Shown here in pieces: positions 13,760 to 21,685 of a stretch of DNA of 39,689 nt. The DNA is from an uncultured Agathobaculum sp. GTDB taxonomy: Bacteria > Bacillota > Clostridia > Oscillospirales > Butyricicoccaceae. The stretch's first letter is position 1; each line of letters starts with the position of its first letter. The DNA lies in assembly GCA_944384725.1 (NCBI GenBank), contig CALWUJ010000015.1, forward strand, positions 1 to 39,689. The letters are read 5' to 3'. The notes under the pieces were generated by a model, which made no database searches, had not been told where the DNA came from, and saw nothing but the letters and a program-made list of their open reading frames with translations. A program made the translations under genes and the position numbers.

Positions 13760-13783
13760 TCCCCTGAATTTTACCACAGGGGA
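13760..13783. promoter_or_regulatory. inverted repeat between divergent genes
   Basis: TCCCCTG (13760-13766) and CAGGGGA (13777-13783) with a ten-base spacer, between the starts of the leftward membrane gene and the rightward Cro-like gene. Possible operator. Confidence 0.5.
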
Positions 13784-13812
13784 CAGGAAAACGCCAGAAA
13801 GGGGTGAAAAAC

Positions 13813-14013
13813 ATGAAAAGCATCAAGCGGTACCGCGAAGCGCGCGGCATTAAGCAAGTCGAGCTTGCAGCGCACTTCGGTGTATCTCAGCCGACGGTTG
13901 TCAGATGGGAGCAGGAGGGTGTGTACCCACCCTGTCAGGTGATGCCTGAGCTTGCGGCCTTCCTCGGCTGCACGACCGATGAGCTGTATGAAACGAAAAA
14001 GGAGGTGAGCTGA
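13813..14013 (+). CDS. Cro-like XRE helix-turn-helix protein
   Basis: 66 residues. The body is almost entirely a helix-turn-helix: KSIKRYREARGIKQVELAAH, then SQPTVVRWEQEG and a final helix LAAFLGCTTDELY. Single-domain XRE proteins of this size at the head of the early operon usually act as Cro. ATG at 13813 after AAAGGGGTG; a GTG at 13804 is possible. It is one base upstream of the excisionase-like gene. Confidence 0.88.
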   Translation: MKSIKRYREARGIKQVELAAHFGVSQPTVVRWEQEGVYPPCQVMPELAAFLGCTTDELYETKKEVS

Positions 14014-14232
14014 TTGTCCAGCAAATACATGACCATCGAAGAGATCGCGGAGCGTTGGCTTTGTTCCAAGGACTATGTCCGCAAGTTGATTATCAGCGGT
14101 CAGCTGTCCGGCGCGAAGCTCGGCGGCTGGAAAGTGCGGCAGGACGAGCTGCTGCGTTTTGAAAAAGCCAAGGAGAAAGCCGATATGGAGCGCCTTCGTC
14201 AGCAGCGCGTCGGTTTTATCCCCGGTGCATGA
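14014..14232 (+). CDS. excisionase-like DNA-binding protein
   Basis: 72 residues with a winged helix-turn-helix of the MerR/Xis type (YMTIEEIAERWLCSKDYVRK, then SGAKLGGWKVRQDELLRF), followed by a charged helix. Such proteins bend DNA to direct integrase toward excision or act as early regulators. The TTG start at 14014 is set by AAGGAGGTG at 14000-14008; the first ATG is five codons further in. Translationally coupled to the Cro-like gene. Confidence 0.8.
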   Translation: MSSKYMTIEEIAERWLCSKDYVRKLIISGQLSGAKLGGWKVRQDELLRFEKAKEKADMERLRQQRVGFIPGA

Positions 14233-14265
14233 GCATTATACCATGAAAAGGAGGGTTATACCACG

Positions 14266-14745
14266 ATGAGGGACTACCAGAATAAGTATCAGACTGCCCG
14301 TGAGGGTGCGGGTCTGACGCAGGAAGCCGCAGCGGAGCGTTTGGGCTGGTCGGTGCGTGCGCTGCAGGACATCGAGCAGGAGAGCCGCGACCCGTCGCCG
14401 GAGAAAGTGGCGCAGATGGCCGAAGCTTACCGTGCACCATGGCTGCATGGGTATTATTGCAACCGCTGTCCCTTGGGCTGTGCCTGGCATCGGCCGGAGA
14501 GCAACGTCGAATTGCAGCAGCTTGCGCTTGAGGTCGGTTTGGAGGCTGAGGACGCAGATCAGGAGCGTCGTGATGCGTATGAGCTAGCGCGGATCGCGCT
14601 TGACCGGAAGATCGACGACGAGGAGTTCCCGCGGTTTCAGGCCGTTCTCGGTCGTATGATGCGCCGGTCGTATTTGACCGAAATGGCGTGGATCGCCAGC
14701 TTAACCCAAAAGGAAAGCGCCCAGGGCGGCGGCAACCGCGACTGA
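14266..14745 (+). CDS. XRE-family regulator with cysteine motif
   Basis: 159 residues. An N-terminal helix-turn-helix (AREGAGLTQEAAAERLGWSV, RALQDIEQESRDPSPEKVAQ) is followed by GYYCNRCPLGCAWH, a Cys/His cluster that could bind metal, and a helical C-terminal half. Early phage regulators of this layout are common in Clostridia prophages. AAAAGGAGGG precedes the ATG. The sequence TTATACCAYG occurs on both sides of the ribosome binding site (14235 and 14255). Confidence 0.8.
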   Translation: MRDYQNKYQTAREGAGLTQEAAAERLGWSVRALQDIEQESRDPSPEKVAQMAEAYRAPWLHGYYCNRCPLGCAWHRPESNVELQQLALEVGLEAEDADQERRDAYELARIALDRKIDDEEFPRFQAVLGRMMRRSYLTEMAWIASLTQKESAQGGGNRD

Positions 14746-14830
14746 GCGCAAACAAAAATAGACTACTTAAAGGATACCGGAAAAGCCCGGCGCTGTCAAG
14801 AGGGCCGCGCCGGGAGAAAGGGAAAACAAA

Positions 14831-14938
14831 ATGATCTACGTTTTATTAGCCATGCTCGGGGTGGGCTGCGTCTACCTTGCCCTTGGCATGCTGGTGGACA
14901 GGCTCACCCAGCCGATGGAAAGGCGGGGGCGCAGGTGA
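14831..14938 (+). CDS. 35-residue membrane peptide
   Basis: Starts MIYVLLAMLGVGCVYLALGM and ends with a basic tail, so one membrane helix. Only a weak ribosome binding site (GAGAAAGGG). A GC hairpin CCCGGCGC/GCGCCGGG (14786-14814) precedes it. Placed between regulators and the replication initiator; its function is unknown. Confidence 0.45.
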   Translation: MIYVLLAMLGVGCVYLALGMLVDRLTQPMERRGRR

Positions 14939-14969
14939 TCGCTCCGGACAAGAAGGGAGGAGGCGTATT

Positions 14970-15698
14970 ATGCCAAGTCCGAGCTATTTTTCAATCCTGA
15001 CAGCAGACGTGCGCTATGACACAGGTCTGTCTGACTTTGCAAAGCTGCTGTACAGCGATATCACCGCGCTGTGCAATAAGAAGGGCTACTGCGACGCGAC
15101 CAATGACTATTTTGCCACGCAGTTCGGCAAATCCAAGCGCACGATCAGTGCGACCGTGGGCGCGCTCGCAGACGCGGGTTATATCTGCATCGAGGTCGAG
15201 CGGGACGCAAGCAACGCGGTCGTGGCACGCAAAATCTGGGTGCAGGCAAACGCCCGTGCCGCTGCGGAAAAGGTGCAGACCCCTATAGAAGAAAATTTCC
15301 ATAGGTATAGAGAAAAACTTCCTGACCCTATGGAAGAAAACTTCTACCAATATAATAGGAAGAATAATACAAGTAAGAATAATACCCCTATAGTCCCCAA
15401 AGGGGACGACGGGCTGTTCGACGAATTCTGGGCGGCTTACCCCAAGCACGTTGCCAAGCAACCGGCGCGGCGGGCATTCGATCGGCTGAAGCCTGACAGG
15501 GCGCTGCTGGACAAAATGCTGGCGGCCTTACGGTGGCAAACGAAGTCTGAGCAGTGGACGAAGGACGGTGCTCGTTATGTACCCAACCCCGCGACATGGC
15601 TCAACGCCCGCCGCTGGGAGGACGAGCCGGAGGGCAGTCCCACGCCGCCTAAACCGTCCAAGCCGACCAAAGAGGAACGGAGGTATGAGCATTGGTAA
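14970..15698 (+). CDS. phage replication initiator (winged-helix, DnaD/O-like)
   Basis: 242 residues. The N-terminal winged helix (SYFSILTADVRYDTGLSDFA, then NDYFATQFGKSKRTISATVG and LADAGYICIE) is typical of phage replisome organisers. A variable linker follows, then a C-terminal helicase-loader type domain (FDEFWAAYPKHVAKQPARRA, ending PATWLNARRWED). The partner should be the DnaB-type helicase that overlaps its stop codon. The linker is encoded by an AT-rich stretch with iteron-like repeats, as in lambda O. ATG at 14970 behind AAGGGAGGAGG. Confidence 0.88.
   Translation: MPSPSYFSILTADVRYDTGLSDFAKLLYSDITALCNKKGYCDATNDYFATQFGKSKRTISATVGALADAGYICIEVERDASNAVVARKIWVQANARAAAEKVQTPIEENFHRYREKLPDPMEENFYQYNRKNNTSKNNTPIVPKGDDGLFDEFWAAYPKHVAKQPARRAFDRLKPDRALLDKMLAALRWQTKSEQWTKDGARYVPNPATWLNARRWEDEPEGSPTPPKPSKPTKEERRYEHW
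15281..15344. repeat. iteron-like repeats inside the initiator gene, candidate origin
   Basis: Three imperfect copies of CCCTATAGAAGAAAAYTTC-like sequence at 15281-15299, 15303-15321 and 15326-15344, spaced 22-23 bp (two helical turns), in an AT-rich island (15281-15395) within an otherwise GC-rich gene. Lambdoid phages carry their origin at this place. Confidence 0.6.
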
Positions 15699-16963
15699 AA
15701 GCGACGCTTGACGCAGAGTACAGCGTGATCGGCTGCCTGCTGGTTGACCCGTCGATCGCGGGCGAATTGCTGTACCGCACGCGGCCGGAGGACTTCACCG
15801 TTCCAGAGCTGCGCACGGTGTACAATGCCGCGGTCAAGCTGTTTTCCGCCGGGCGACCGGTGGACGCGGTCACGATCCGCGGCGTGTGCGGCGCGGAGTA
15901 TAACGACCTGCTGATGCAGTGCATGGATGTCACACCGACTTCGTTCGGCTGGCGCACCTACATATCCGCTATGCAGGAGCAGACACGGGTCACCCGGCTG
16001 CGGACGCTCGCCGCCGAGCTTGCCGAGGTGCGCACAAGCGATAAGGCGCGCGATCTGCTCGGACAGGCAGGCGAGATTTTGAGCGAAAAGAACCGCACAC
16101 AGGTCGTGACCATGCAGCAGGCACTGATGCAGTTTTTCAGCGAGCAGGGCGAAAAACGCCGCTTTCTCAGCTGGGGCTTTGACAAACTCGACCGACGGCT
16201 GTATACAGACTACGGCGATTTTGTGATCGTTGCCGGGCGGCCGTCCGCGGGTAAGACCGCGCTCGCCTTGCAAATGGCGGCGCACATGGGGCGGCAGGAC
16301 AAGGTCGGCTTTTACAGCCTTGAGACCAGTACCGCCAAGCTGACCAACCGATTGGTTGCGAGCCGCTGTATCATCGACTTCGGTCATATCAACCGCCGCG
16401 AGATGACGCCCGAGGAGTGGGAGCGCGCGGCCAAGTGGAAAAATGAAGTCTTAGAAAGCCAGCTGGAGCTGATTCCCGCGTCCGGTTGGGGCGTACAGGA
16501 TATTCTGGCGACCGCGCTGGCGCGGCAGCACCGGGTCGTGTTCGTCGACTATTTGCAACTCATTCGCGCGGCCGGTCGCAACCGCACCGAACAGGTGACC
16601 AACATTTCGCTTGCGCTGCACGAGATGGCGCAGGCGCACGGCATTCTGGTTGTCGCGCTCAGTCAACTTAACCGCGCCAGCACGGATCGCGCGGACGCGA
16701 CGCCTACGCTGGCCGATCTGCGCGAGTCAGGCCAGATCGAGCAGGACGCAGACGCGGTGCTTGCGCTGTACATCGACCCGGACGAGGACGCACCCATAGA
16801 CGACCGCAAGCTGCGGGTGCTCAAGAACAAAGAGGGACGGCTGGGCGATTTCTCACTCGCGTTCGATGGCTCGACACAGAGCTTTGCGGAATACATGGAC
16901 GGGCAGCTCGCCGCCGCCCGGCAGATTAAGAAAATGGAGAAGAAAACCAACGTATCCGCGTAA
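15692..16963 (+). CDS. DnaB-type replicative helicase
   Basis: 423 residues, slightly shorter than bacterial DnaB. The N-terminal domain (AEYSVIGCLLVDPSIAGELL) is followed by the RecA-fold ATPase with Walker A GRPSAGKTAL near residues 187-196, Walker B VVFVDYLQLI and the ALSQLNR sensor. A hexameric helicase that unwinds phage DNA after loading by the upstream initiator. The TTG start at 15692 is set by GGAGG upstream and overlaps the initiator stop by seven bases. Confidence 0.93.
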   Translation: MVKATLDAEYSVIGCLLVDPSIAGELLYRTRPEDFTVPELRTVYNAAVKLFSAGRPVDAVTIRGVCGAEYNDLLMQCMDVTPTSFGWRTYISAMQEQTRVTRLRTLAAELAEVRTSDKARDLLGQAGEILSEKNRTQVVTMQQALMQFFSEQGEKRRFLSWGFDKLDRRLYTDYGDFVIVAGRPSAGKTALALQMAAHMGRQDKVGFYSLETSTAKLTNRLVASRCIIDFGHINRREMTPEEWERAAKWKNEVLESQLELIPASGWGVQDILATALARQHRVVFVDYLQLIRAAGRNRTEQVTNISLALHEMAQAHGILVVALSQLNRASTDRADATPTLADLRESGQIEQDADAVLALYIDPDEDAPIDDRKLRVLKNKEGRLGDFSLAFDGSTQSFAEYMDGQLAAARQIKKMEKKTNVSA

Positions 16964-16981
16964 CAAAATGGAGGTACATAC

Positions 16982-17341
16982 ATGAGCAAGTTGATTTACC
17001 AAGAGCCGAACGGGAACTGGGGCGTGAAAGGCGTGCCGTGGGCAGAGATCCCGGACGGCCTGTATGGTGCACTGTACAAGCTGCGTGACTATGAGGCGGT
17101 GTGTGACTCGCCGCGTTTGGTGGAGTCCTTCATGGACGGCGATCTCGGGCCAGTACATTACCACCTGATTGACGAGGAACATAACATCTGGCAGTGCGAG
17201 GAGTGCAGTCACATCGCGCAGTTCGAGGCCAATGGCCCAATCTCGAACGGCTGGACTGTATGCCCGTGCTGCGCACGCATGATCGCGGACGACTCTGAGG
17301 CCGTGCTGGATGAGGAGGACGACGATGAAGATCAATGTTGA
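16982..17341 (+). CDS. zinc-ribbon phage protein
   Basis: 119 residues. A CEEC...CPCC pair of CxxC motifs (about residues 72-100) should bind one zinc. The N-terminus begins MSKLIYQEPNGNWGVKGVPW, a pattern often seen in early-region phage genes of gut Firmicutes. The tail is very acidic. ATG after ATGGAGG. Function unknown. Confidence 0.75.
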   Translation: MSKLIYQEPNGNWGVKGVPWAEIPDGLYGALYKLRDYEAVCDSPRLVESFMDGDLGPVHYHLIDEEHNIWQCEECSHIAQFEANGPISNGWTVCPCCARMIADDSEAVLDEEDDDEDQC

Positions 17342-17573
17342 AATGACGCCCGAGGAGTACGACGACTACCGGGCGTACCAGAAAGAGAAAAAGACACTGG
17401 AAGATAAGGCATACGCTGTCGTGAACAGTTTGCGCCGCGATCACGAAGAACTTTGTAATCAGATCTTGGGTGCTTTGCGCATCAGCGGTAGTGGAGACAA
17501 GCGAGCCGTTTCGATCGCCGATGCGGAGGCTGTCCTGCGTGTGGTGGAAGCGGCAAGAGAGTGGTTTAGTTGA
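17325..17573 (+). CDS. small early phage protein
   Basis: 82 residues from the ATG at 17325 behind AGGAGG, overlapping the previous gene by 17 bases. Helical, beginning MKINVEMTPEEYDDYRAYQK, similar at the N-terminus to the gene at 12697. No family recognised. Confidence 0.7.
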   Translation: MKINVEMTPEEYDDYRAYQKEKKTLEDKAYAVVNSLRRDHEELCNQILGALRISGSGDKRAVSIADAEAVLRVVEAAREWFS

Positions 17574-17587
17574 GAAAGGAAAAAGAC

Positions 17588-17857
17588 ATGCAAAAGAAAA
17601 TCCGCATCTGCCTTGAGGTGCAAGGCCTAGGGCAGGACGATTTGGGCACGCCGTACCCTGCGGGCGTCTGTTTGACGCTGGGCGACGAGGACGCCGAGGA
17701 AATGACCGGCGCAGAATACCGCGATTTCATGAAGGAGATCAAGGTGGAAGAAGTGCTGCGGCTGGCTTTTCTGGATCAGCAGTTCACCCCAGCAGACTGC
17801 CGCTTTATTACGCCAGAGGAATACGACCAGAAATATGGGGAGGACGAACCATGCTGA
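17588..17857 (+). CDS. small early phage protein
   Basis: 89 residues from the ATG at 17588 after GAAAGGAAAA. Acidic, mixed alpha/beta by eye (KKIRICLEVQG, then VEEVLRLAFLDQQF). Coupled to its neighbours by short gaps and overlaps. No family recognised. Confidence 0.7.
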   Translation: MQKKIRICLEVQGLGQDDLGTPYPAGVCLTLGDEDAEEMTGAEYRDFMKEIKVEEVLRLAFLDQQFTPADCRFITPEEYDQKYGEDEPC

Positions 17858-18069
17858 AAGCAGAAGTAAACGGAACACATGTTACCGTGGAGATGCACGG
17901 TTCTGGCCTGACGCCGTATGCAGATGTTATGCGTCTGCTGCTATCCGTGTATGACGGTTTGGAAAAAACGATGATTGGTGCAGGAGATGCGCTGCTGGCC
18001 TATATTTCGGACTCTATGGAAAACGGTGAATTTCTGAAATGTGCCAGAGAAGGAGATGCGAAAATATGA
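17851..18069 (+). CDS. small early phage protein upstream of parA
   Basis: 72 residues, starting MLKAEVNGTHVTVEMHGSGL. It overlaps the previous stop by seven bases and the parA start by four, so all are one polycistron. Function unknown; co-transcription with the partition genes is clear. Confidence 0.7.
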   Translation: MLKAEVNGTHVTVEMHGSGLTPYADVMRLLLSVYDGLEKTMIGAGDALLAYISDSMENGEFLKCAREGDAKI

Positions 18070-18866
18070 AAACCATCTCAATCGTCAACCTCAAAGGCGG
18101 CGTCGGAAAGACGGTGACAGCGGTCAACCTTGCGGCGATTCTCGCCACCGAGTACAATGCGCGCGTGCTGCTGATCGACGCTGACCATCAGGGCAACGCC
18201 TCGCGGTTCTACCGCATCCCGGCCGAACCGGGCACGCTGGCCGATTTGTTTGAGGGCATGTGCCTGTGTTATTCCGACCTTGTCCAGCACACGATTTACC
18301 GCGGGCTGGACGTCATTCCGGCAGACATGTCGCTCGCGGCGCTCGACCTCGACGGCAGCCTGCCGGACGATGTGCAGGGCGGCACGCCGCGCGACCGTGC
18401 GCTGCGCGTGCTCACCGACCTGCGCGACGCGGTCATCGAGGACGATGCCTACGATTATCTCGTGATCGACTGCCCGCCCGCGTTTTCGGTCGCATCCATC
18501 AGCGCGGTGGCAGCGTCGAGCGATATTGTCATCCCGGTCAAGCCCGGTGCGTTCGAGATCGACGGCATGGCCGAGCTGCTACGCCAGATCGACAGCATTC
18601 GGCGCGTCAACGGCGCGGTGGAAGTGGGCGTGCTGCTGACCATGTGGCACAACGCGGACGTTGTCCGGCAGGGTGAGGACTGGTTGCGGGAGCACTGTCC
18701 TGTGCCGGTGTTCCAGACCTGCATCCGACGCACGGATAAGGTGGACGAAAGCACCTTTGCGCGCGAGCCGGTCTGCCAGTGGTCGCCGACCTCGGCCGCC
18801 GCGCGCGACTACCGCGCGTGGGTGCAAGAGTATCTGGGAGGTGGCGCAGATGGCGCGGAAACTTGA
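18066..18866 (+). CDS. parA: ParA-family partition ATPase
   Basis: 266 residues. The deviant Walker A motif KGGVGKT lies near residues 9-15, with the LLIDADHQGNAS switch and VIDCPPAFSV Walker B further on. ParA ATPases form dynamic patches on the nucleoid and move ParB-parS complexes, securing inheritance of low-copy replicons. The ATG at 18066 follows GAGAAGGAG. It overlaps parB by 17 bases, the standard arrangement. In an integrating phage this suggests a stage as an extrachromosomal replicon, or a role in phage DNA positioning. Confidence 0.94.
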   Translation: MKTISIVNLKGGVGKTVTAVNLAAILATEYNARVLLIDADHQGNASRFYRIPAEPGTLADLFEGMCLCYSDLVQHTIYRGLDVIPADMSLAALDLDGSLPDDVQGGTPRDRALRVLTDLRDAVIEDDAYDYLVIDCPPAFSVASISAVAASSDIVIPVKPGAFEIDGMAELLRQIDSIRRVNGAVEVGVLLTMWHNADVVRQGEDWLREHCPVPVFQTCIRRTDKVDESTFAREPVCQWSPTSAAARDYRAWVQEYLGGGADGAET

Positions 18867-20421
18867 TATTGGGGCGATGCTGGGTGATACGGTGTCCAAA
18901 TTGAACACCATGCAGGTGCGTGAAATCGCGCTGGATCAGCTCGAGGAAAACCCGGACAACTCCTATGCGCAGACCGGCATCGACGAGCTGGCCGAGTCGA
19001 TTGAGGTGATTGGTTTGCAGCAGCCGCTGGTGGTCGTGCCGGTAGAGGACGGTCGCTTTCGTATCCTCGCCGGGCACCGGCGGCGCAATGCGCTGGAAAA
19101 GCTGGAGCGCAAAACCGCGCCGTGCGTCGTGCTGGACGCCGACCTTGACCCGTCGCTGCGCGTGCTGATCCTGCACTGGACGAACACGATGGCGCGCGGC
19201 GGCGCTGGCCTGACGGCTGAAAACACCTTTGCCGCCGCCAAGGAGATCAAGGAGGCACTGGTCGACCTCAAGCAGCGCGGCGTGATTGAACTGCCGGGCA
19301 AACTGCGCACCTACGTCGCGGATGTGCTCAAGGTCAGCGAAGCCGCGATCGCTCGGGCGGATGCAATCAATGCGCACTTATCCAAGGCGTGGAAGGGCGA
19401 CTACAAAAAAGCCAATATCAACGATTCGGTCGCCTACGAGCTGAGCCAGTGCGACGATACACTCCAGCGCGACCTGCATGATTTGTACAAGGGCAATGTT
19501 TGCCTGCTGGATGCCAAGGACGTAAAGGCGCACAAAAAGGCTGCGGCTGCAGGCTTCGCACCGCTAAAATGCCCGAAAGAACCGTATTATTGTATTGAGC
19601 CATGCGTCGGCACGGACAAGCGCGCTGCGGCGGTCAAGCGTGGGGAGTGCCCCGGCTGCTGCCATGACTGCGACAAGGCAGACGGCTGCGAGTGGGTGTG
19701 CGGCCGCGTTAGTAAATCGAACCGTCTCAACGCCGATGCTGAGGCGATGAAGGCAAAGCGCAAGCAGGAAAACGAGGCTTTCGAGGCGTCGCCGCTCGGC
19801 AAGCTGCGCCGCCGCCTGCGGGAGACGCTGGCAGAGTATGGCGTACATAGTTATCGTGATCTTTCGCATGTCGTGTATAACAATTGGCTCTGGACGGACG
19901 ATCCAACTGCGTATCATAGTATTTACTTGTCCGACTTGCTCGAAATCGCAGAGCAGTTTGGTATTGACCTGCAGGAACTGCTGTTCGGCAATCCGGAGGG
20001 CGCGCCGCTGCGCCAGCTGAACGAGCAGATGCAGCAGGCGGTGCAGGAGCTACCGCAGGTAGATGGGAATGACCATGTGTGCGTGACCGGGCTGAACCCA
20101 TACGGTGTATGCGGCTCGGCGCAGTGCTGCGATCAGCCGTATGCGTGCTGCATCGCCTGTCCGAAGCCGTGCAATAGCCGCTGCGGGAATCTGCCAGAAG
20201 TCCCGCAGCCCGCTCCGATCTGGCACCCGTACCCAGACGAGAAGCCGGAGGACGGGCAGAAGGTGCTGACGCTGTGTCACAGCAATTACGTCCGCGATAA
20301 TTACGGCGCGTTTGTTTATCGCGCGGGCGGCTGGTACTTGCCTGAGTTCCCGGATGATGGCTTAATGACGGTAGATGTGAGATGGTGGTCGGCCGAGCTG
20401 CCGCCGGAGGAGGGCAAATGA
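18850..20421 (+). CDS. parB: ParB-like protein with cysteine-rich and DUF551-like C-terminal regions
   Basis: 523 residues. The N-terminal ParB/Srx fold spans about 22-90, with GHRRRNAL at 75-82 in place of the GERR box of CTP-binding ParB. A helical DNA-binding region follows (about 150-210, including RTYVADVLKVSEAAIARADA). Then come two cysteine clusters (about 238-290 and 410-450, including CCHDCDKADGC and CCDQPYACCIACPKPC) and a C-terminal WHPYPDEKPEDGQKVLTL module like DUF551. The length and zinc-like clusters are unusual for ParB. Residues 15-20 (VSKLNT) are encoded by a copy of the dispersed 19-bp palindrome. ATG at 18850 after GGGAGGTG. Confidence 0.88.
   Translation: MARKLDIGAMLGDTVSKLNTMQVREIALDQLEENPDNSYAQTGIDELAESIEVIGLQQPLVVVPVEDGRFRILAGHRRRNALEKLERKTAPCVVLDADLDPSLRVLILHWTNTMARGGAGLTAENTFAAAKEIKEALVDLKQRGVIELPGKLRTYVADVLKVSEAAIARADAINAHLSKAWKGDYKKANINDSVAYELSQCDDTLQRDLHDLYKGNVCLLDAKDVKAHKKAAAAGFAPLKCPKEPYYCIEPCVGTDKRAAAVKRGECPGCCHDCDKADGCEWVCGRVSKSNRLNADAEAMKAKRKQENEAFEASPLGKLRRRLRETLAEYGVHSYRDLSHVVYNNWLWTDDPTAYHSIYLSDLLEIAEQFGIDLQELLFGNPEGAPLRQLNEQMQQAVQELPQVDGNDHVCVTGLNPYGVCGSAQCCDQPYACCIACPKPCNSRCGNLPEVPQPAPIWHPYPDEKPEDGQKVLTLCHSNYVRDNYGAFVYRAGGWYLPEFPDDGLMTVDVRWWSAELPPEEGK
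18892..18908 (+). repeat. dispersed 19-bp palindrome, copy 2 (inside parB)
   Basis: Exact GTGTCCAAATTGAACAC within GGTGTCCAAATTGAACACC, codons 15-20 of parB. Confidence 0.9.
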
Positions 20422-20759
20422 TGTATGAGATGAAAGATCGATTTTCTTGCAGCAAACCCATTGTTTGCACGGAAGCCTGCTCTGCCTGTGCGTCTAATGG
20501 TGCATGCACTTTTTGCGCCTCATACGGTGAGCCAGATGTTTGCGTGTTGTGTGATCGGCATTACAGCGCCGAGCTGCTGCCGCTCATGCGCACCATGTGC
20601 GATGCACACAATCGCGTCATCGAACTGTTAGGTCCCTATGAGTTCATGGATTATAACAACATCCCGGCGGATGTGCAGGCGCAGGCTGATGCCGCAAGTG
20701 CCGAGTTCTCCGAAGCGCTCGCGGCGTATGGAAAACTGAGGGGAGTGGAGATTGAATGA
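20418..20759 (+). CDS. cysteine-rich phage protein
   Basis: 113 residues from the ATGATG that overlaps the parB stop (ATGA). The N-terminal third has at least nine cysteines in a CxxC-type pattern (CTEACSACASNGACTFCASY and onward), so zinc binding is likely. The C-terminal two thirds is helical. It continues the cysteine-rich theme of parB. No family recognised. Confidence 0.7.
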   Translation: MMYEMKDRFSCSKPIVCTEACSACASNGACTFCASYGEPDVCVLCDRHYSAELLPLMRTMCDAHNRVIELLGPYEFMDYNNIPADVQAQADAASAEFSEALAAYGKLRGVEIE

Positions 20760-21376
20760 GCATTGCAACCAAAAATTTAGTCGCCGCGCTGCGGTCGCTG
20801 AAACTACAGACCGGCAGCATCGACTGCTCCGGCTGCGGTCGTGAACATAACTGCAGCACGAGCGGCTGCGCGCTGATCCGCGAGGCGGCGGATCAGCTGG
20901 AACGGCTGAACGACTTTTCAAACAGTCAGATTGCCGACCTGCTCAAGAAAAACGGCGCGCTGCAGACCGCCATGGAGGCGATCAGCAATGCAGCTATCGG
21001 ATATCTTGAGGGCGGCCCTTATGATGATGCGGGCGAAACGGCAGCGCTGTTTGCAAACGCAGTGAATGATTTGTCTGCTGTGTTTGTGTATGGTGACGAT
21101 GCGAAAGCGTGGCAGCAGCCGCTCACCCGCGAGCAGCTGCGAAACATGGTTGGTAGCTGGGTCTGGGTCGTGGTCAATTACGAGAACGACGCGGCGTCCT
21201 TCCAGTGCGACGGCTGGGCGCTGGTGCCCACGCCGGGCATTGTCGCCTATCTCGATCAGGAATTTTCGACGTCGGAAGTTGGCACGCGGTTTCGGGCATA
21301 TGCGCATCCGGTCAGCAATTTCGGTACGCGTATCGTGTCGAGAAAGGATAGTGAGGAACATGCAAAACCCGAATAA
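20756..21376 (+). CDS. hypothetical phage protein with CxxC motif
   Basis: 206 residues. The N-terminal CSGCGREHNCSTSGC resembles short metal sites; a helical region (DQLERLNDFSNSQIADLLKK) follows. The second half (LTREQLRNMVGSWVWVVVNY) looks like a module seen in phage proteins of Clostridia. Overlaps the previous gene by four bases. Function unknown. Confidence 0.72.
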   Translation: MSIATKNLVAALRSLKLQTGSIDCSGCGREHNCSTSGCALIREAADQLERLNDFSNSQIADLLKKNGALQTAMEAISNAAIGYLEGGPYDDAGETAALFANAVNDLSAVFVYGDDAKAWQQPLTREQLRNMVGSWVWVVVNYENDAASFQCDGWALVPTPGIVAYLDQEFSTSEVGTRFRAYAHPVSNFGTRIVSRKDSEEHAKPE

Positions 21377-21578
21377 ATTCCCGCATCGCTGCTGCACGCA
21401 TTACAGCAAGCAGGGCTATGATGAGGGCTATCTCATGCTGCCGATCTTCCGCATGAGGGTCTGCCGCAATTGCGGCGAATGTCAGGCGGCGTGGGGCTGG
21501 GCCACGAATATCCTGTTTATGCTGGTGTTCCGTTGGTTCTGGGATGGAAAAGTTCACCTTGACAGCAAAAAACCTTGA
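21360..21578 (+). CDS. small cysteine-containing phage protein
   Basis: 72 residues from the ATG at 21360 after GAGGAA, overlapping the previous gene by 17 bases in another frame. It has CCTHYSK and CRNCGEC motifs and a hydrophobic aromatic helix (GWATNILFMLVFRWFW), so may sit at the membrane with a small zinc site. No family recognised. Confidence 0.6.
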   Translation: MQNPNKFPHRCCTHYSKQGYDEGYLMLPIFRMRVCRNCGECQAAWGWATNILFMLVFRWFWDGKVHLDSKKP

Positions 21579-21615
21579 CAAATCCGAAATCTGCGGATAT
21601 TCTGAAAAATCATCT

Positions 21616-21654
21616 AAACGGGCATGGGAGGCTGCGGCCTCCCTGTATCCGTTT
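21616..21654. promoter_or_regulatory. strong hairpin upstream of the HUH gene
   Basis: Outer stem AAACGG/CCGTTT, internal loop, inner perfect stem GGGAGGC-TGCG-GCCTCCC (21626-21643). No T run follows, so it is not a standard terminator. It lies six bases before a copy of the 19-bp palindrome and the Rep-like gene: a possible nicking-site structure or mRNA regulator. Confidence 0.6.
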
Positions 21655-21659
21655 CGGTT

Positions 21660-21676
21660 GTGTCCAATTTGAACAC
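21660..21676 (+). repeat. dispersed 19-bp palindrome, copy 3 (upstream of HUH gene)
   Basis: GTGTCCAATTTGAACAC, differing only at the central base. It adjoins the ribosome binding site GGAGG and ends ten bases before the ATG at 21686. Confidence 0.88.
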
Positions 21677-21685
21677 GGAGGGACA

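Noticed and set aside
14786-14814. GC hairpin CCCGGCGC/GCGCCGGG considered as terminator.
   Set aside because: No T run follows and the early operon continues; left as an mRNA structure of unknown role.
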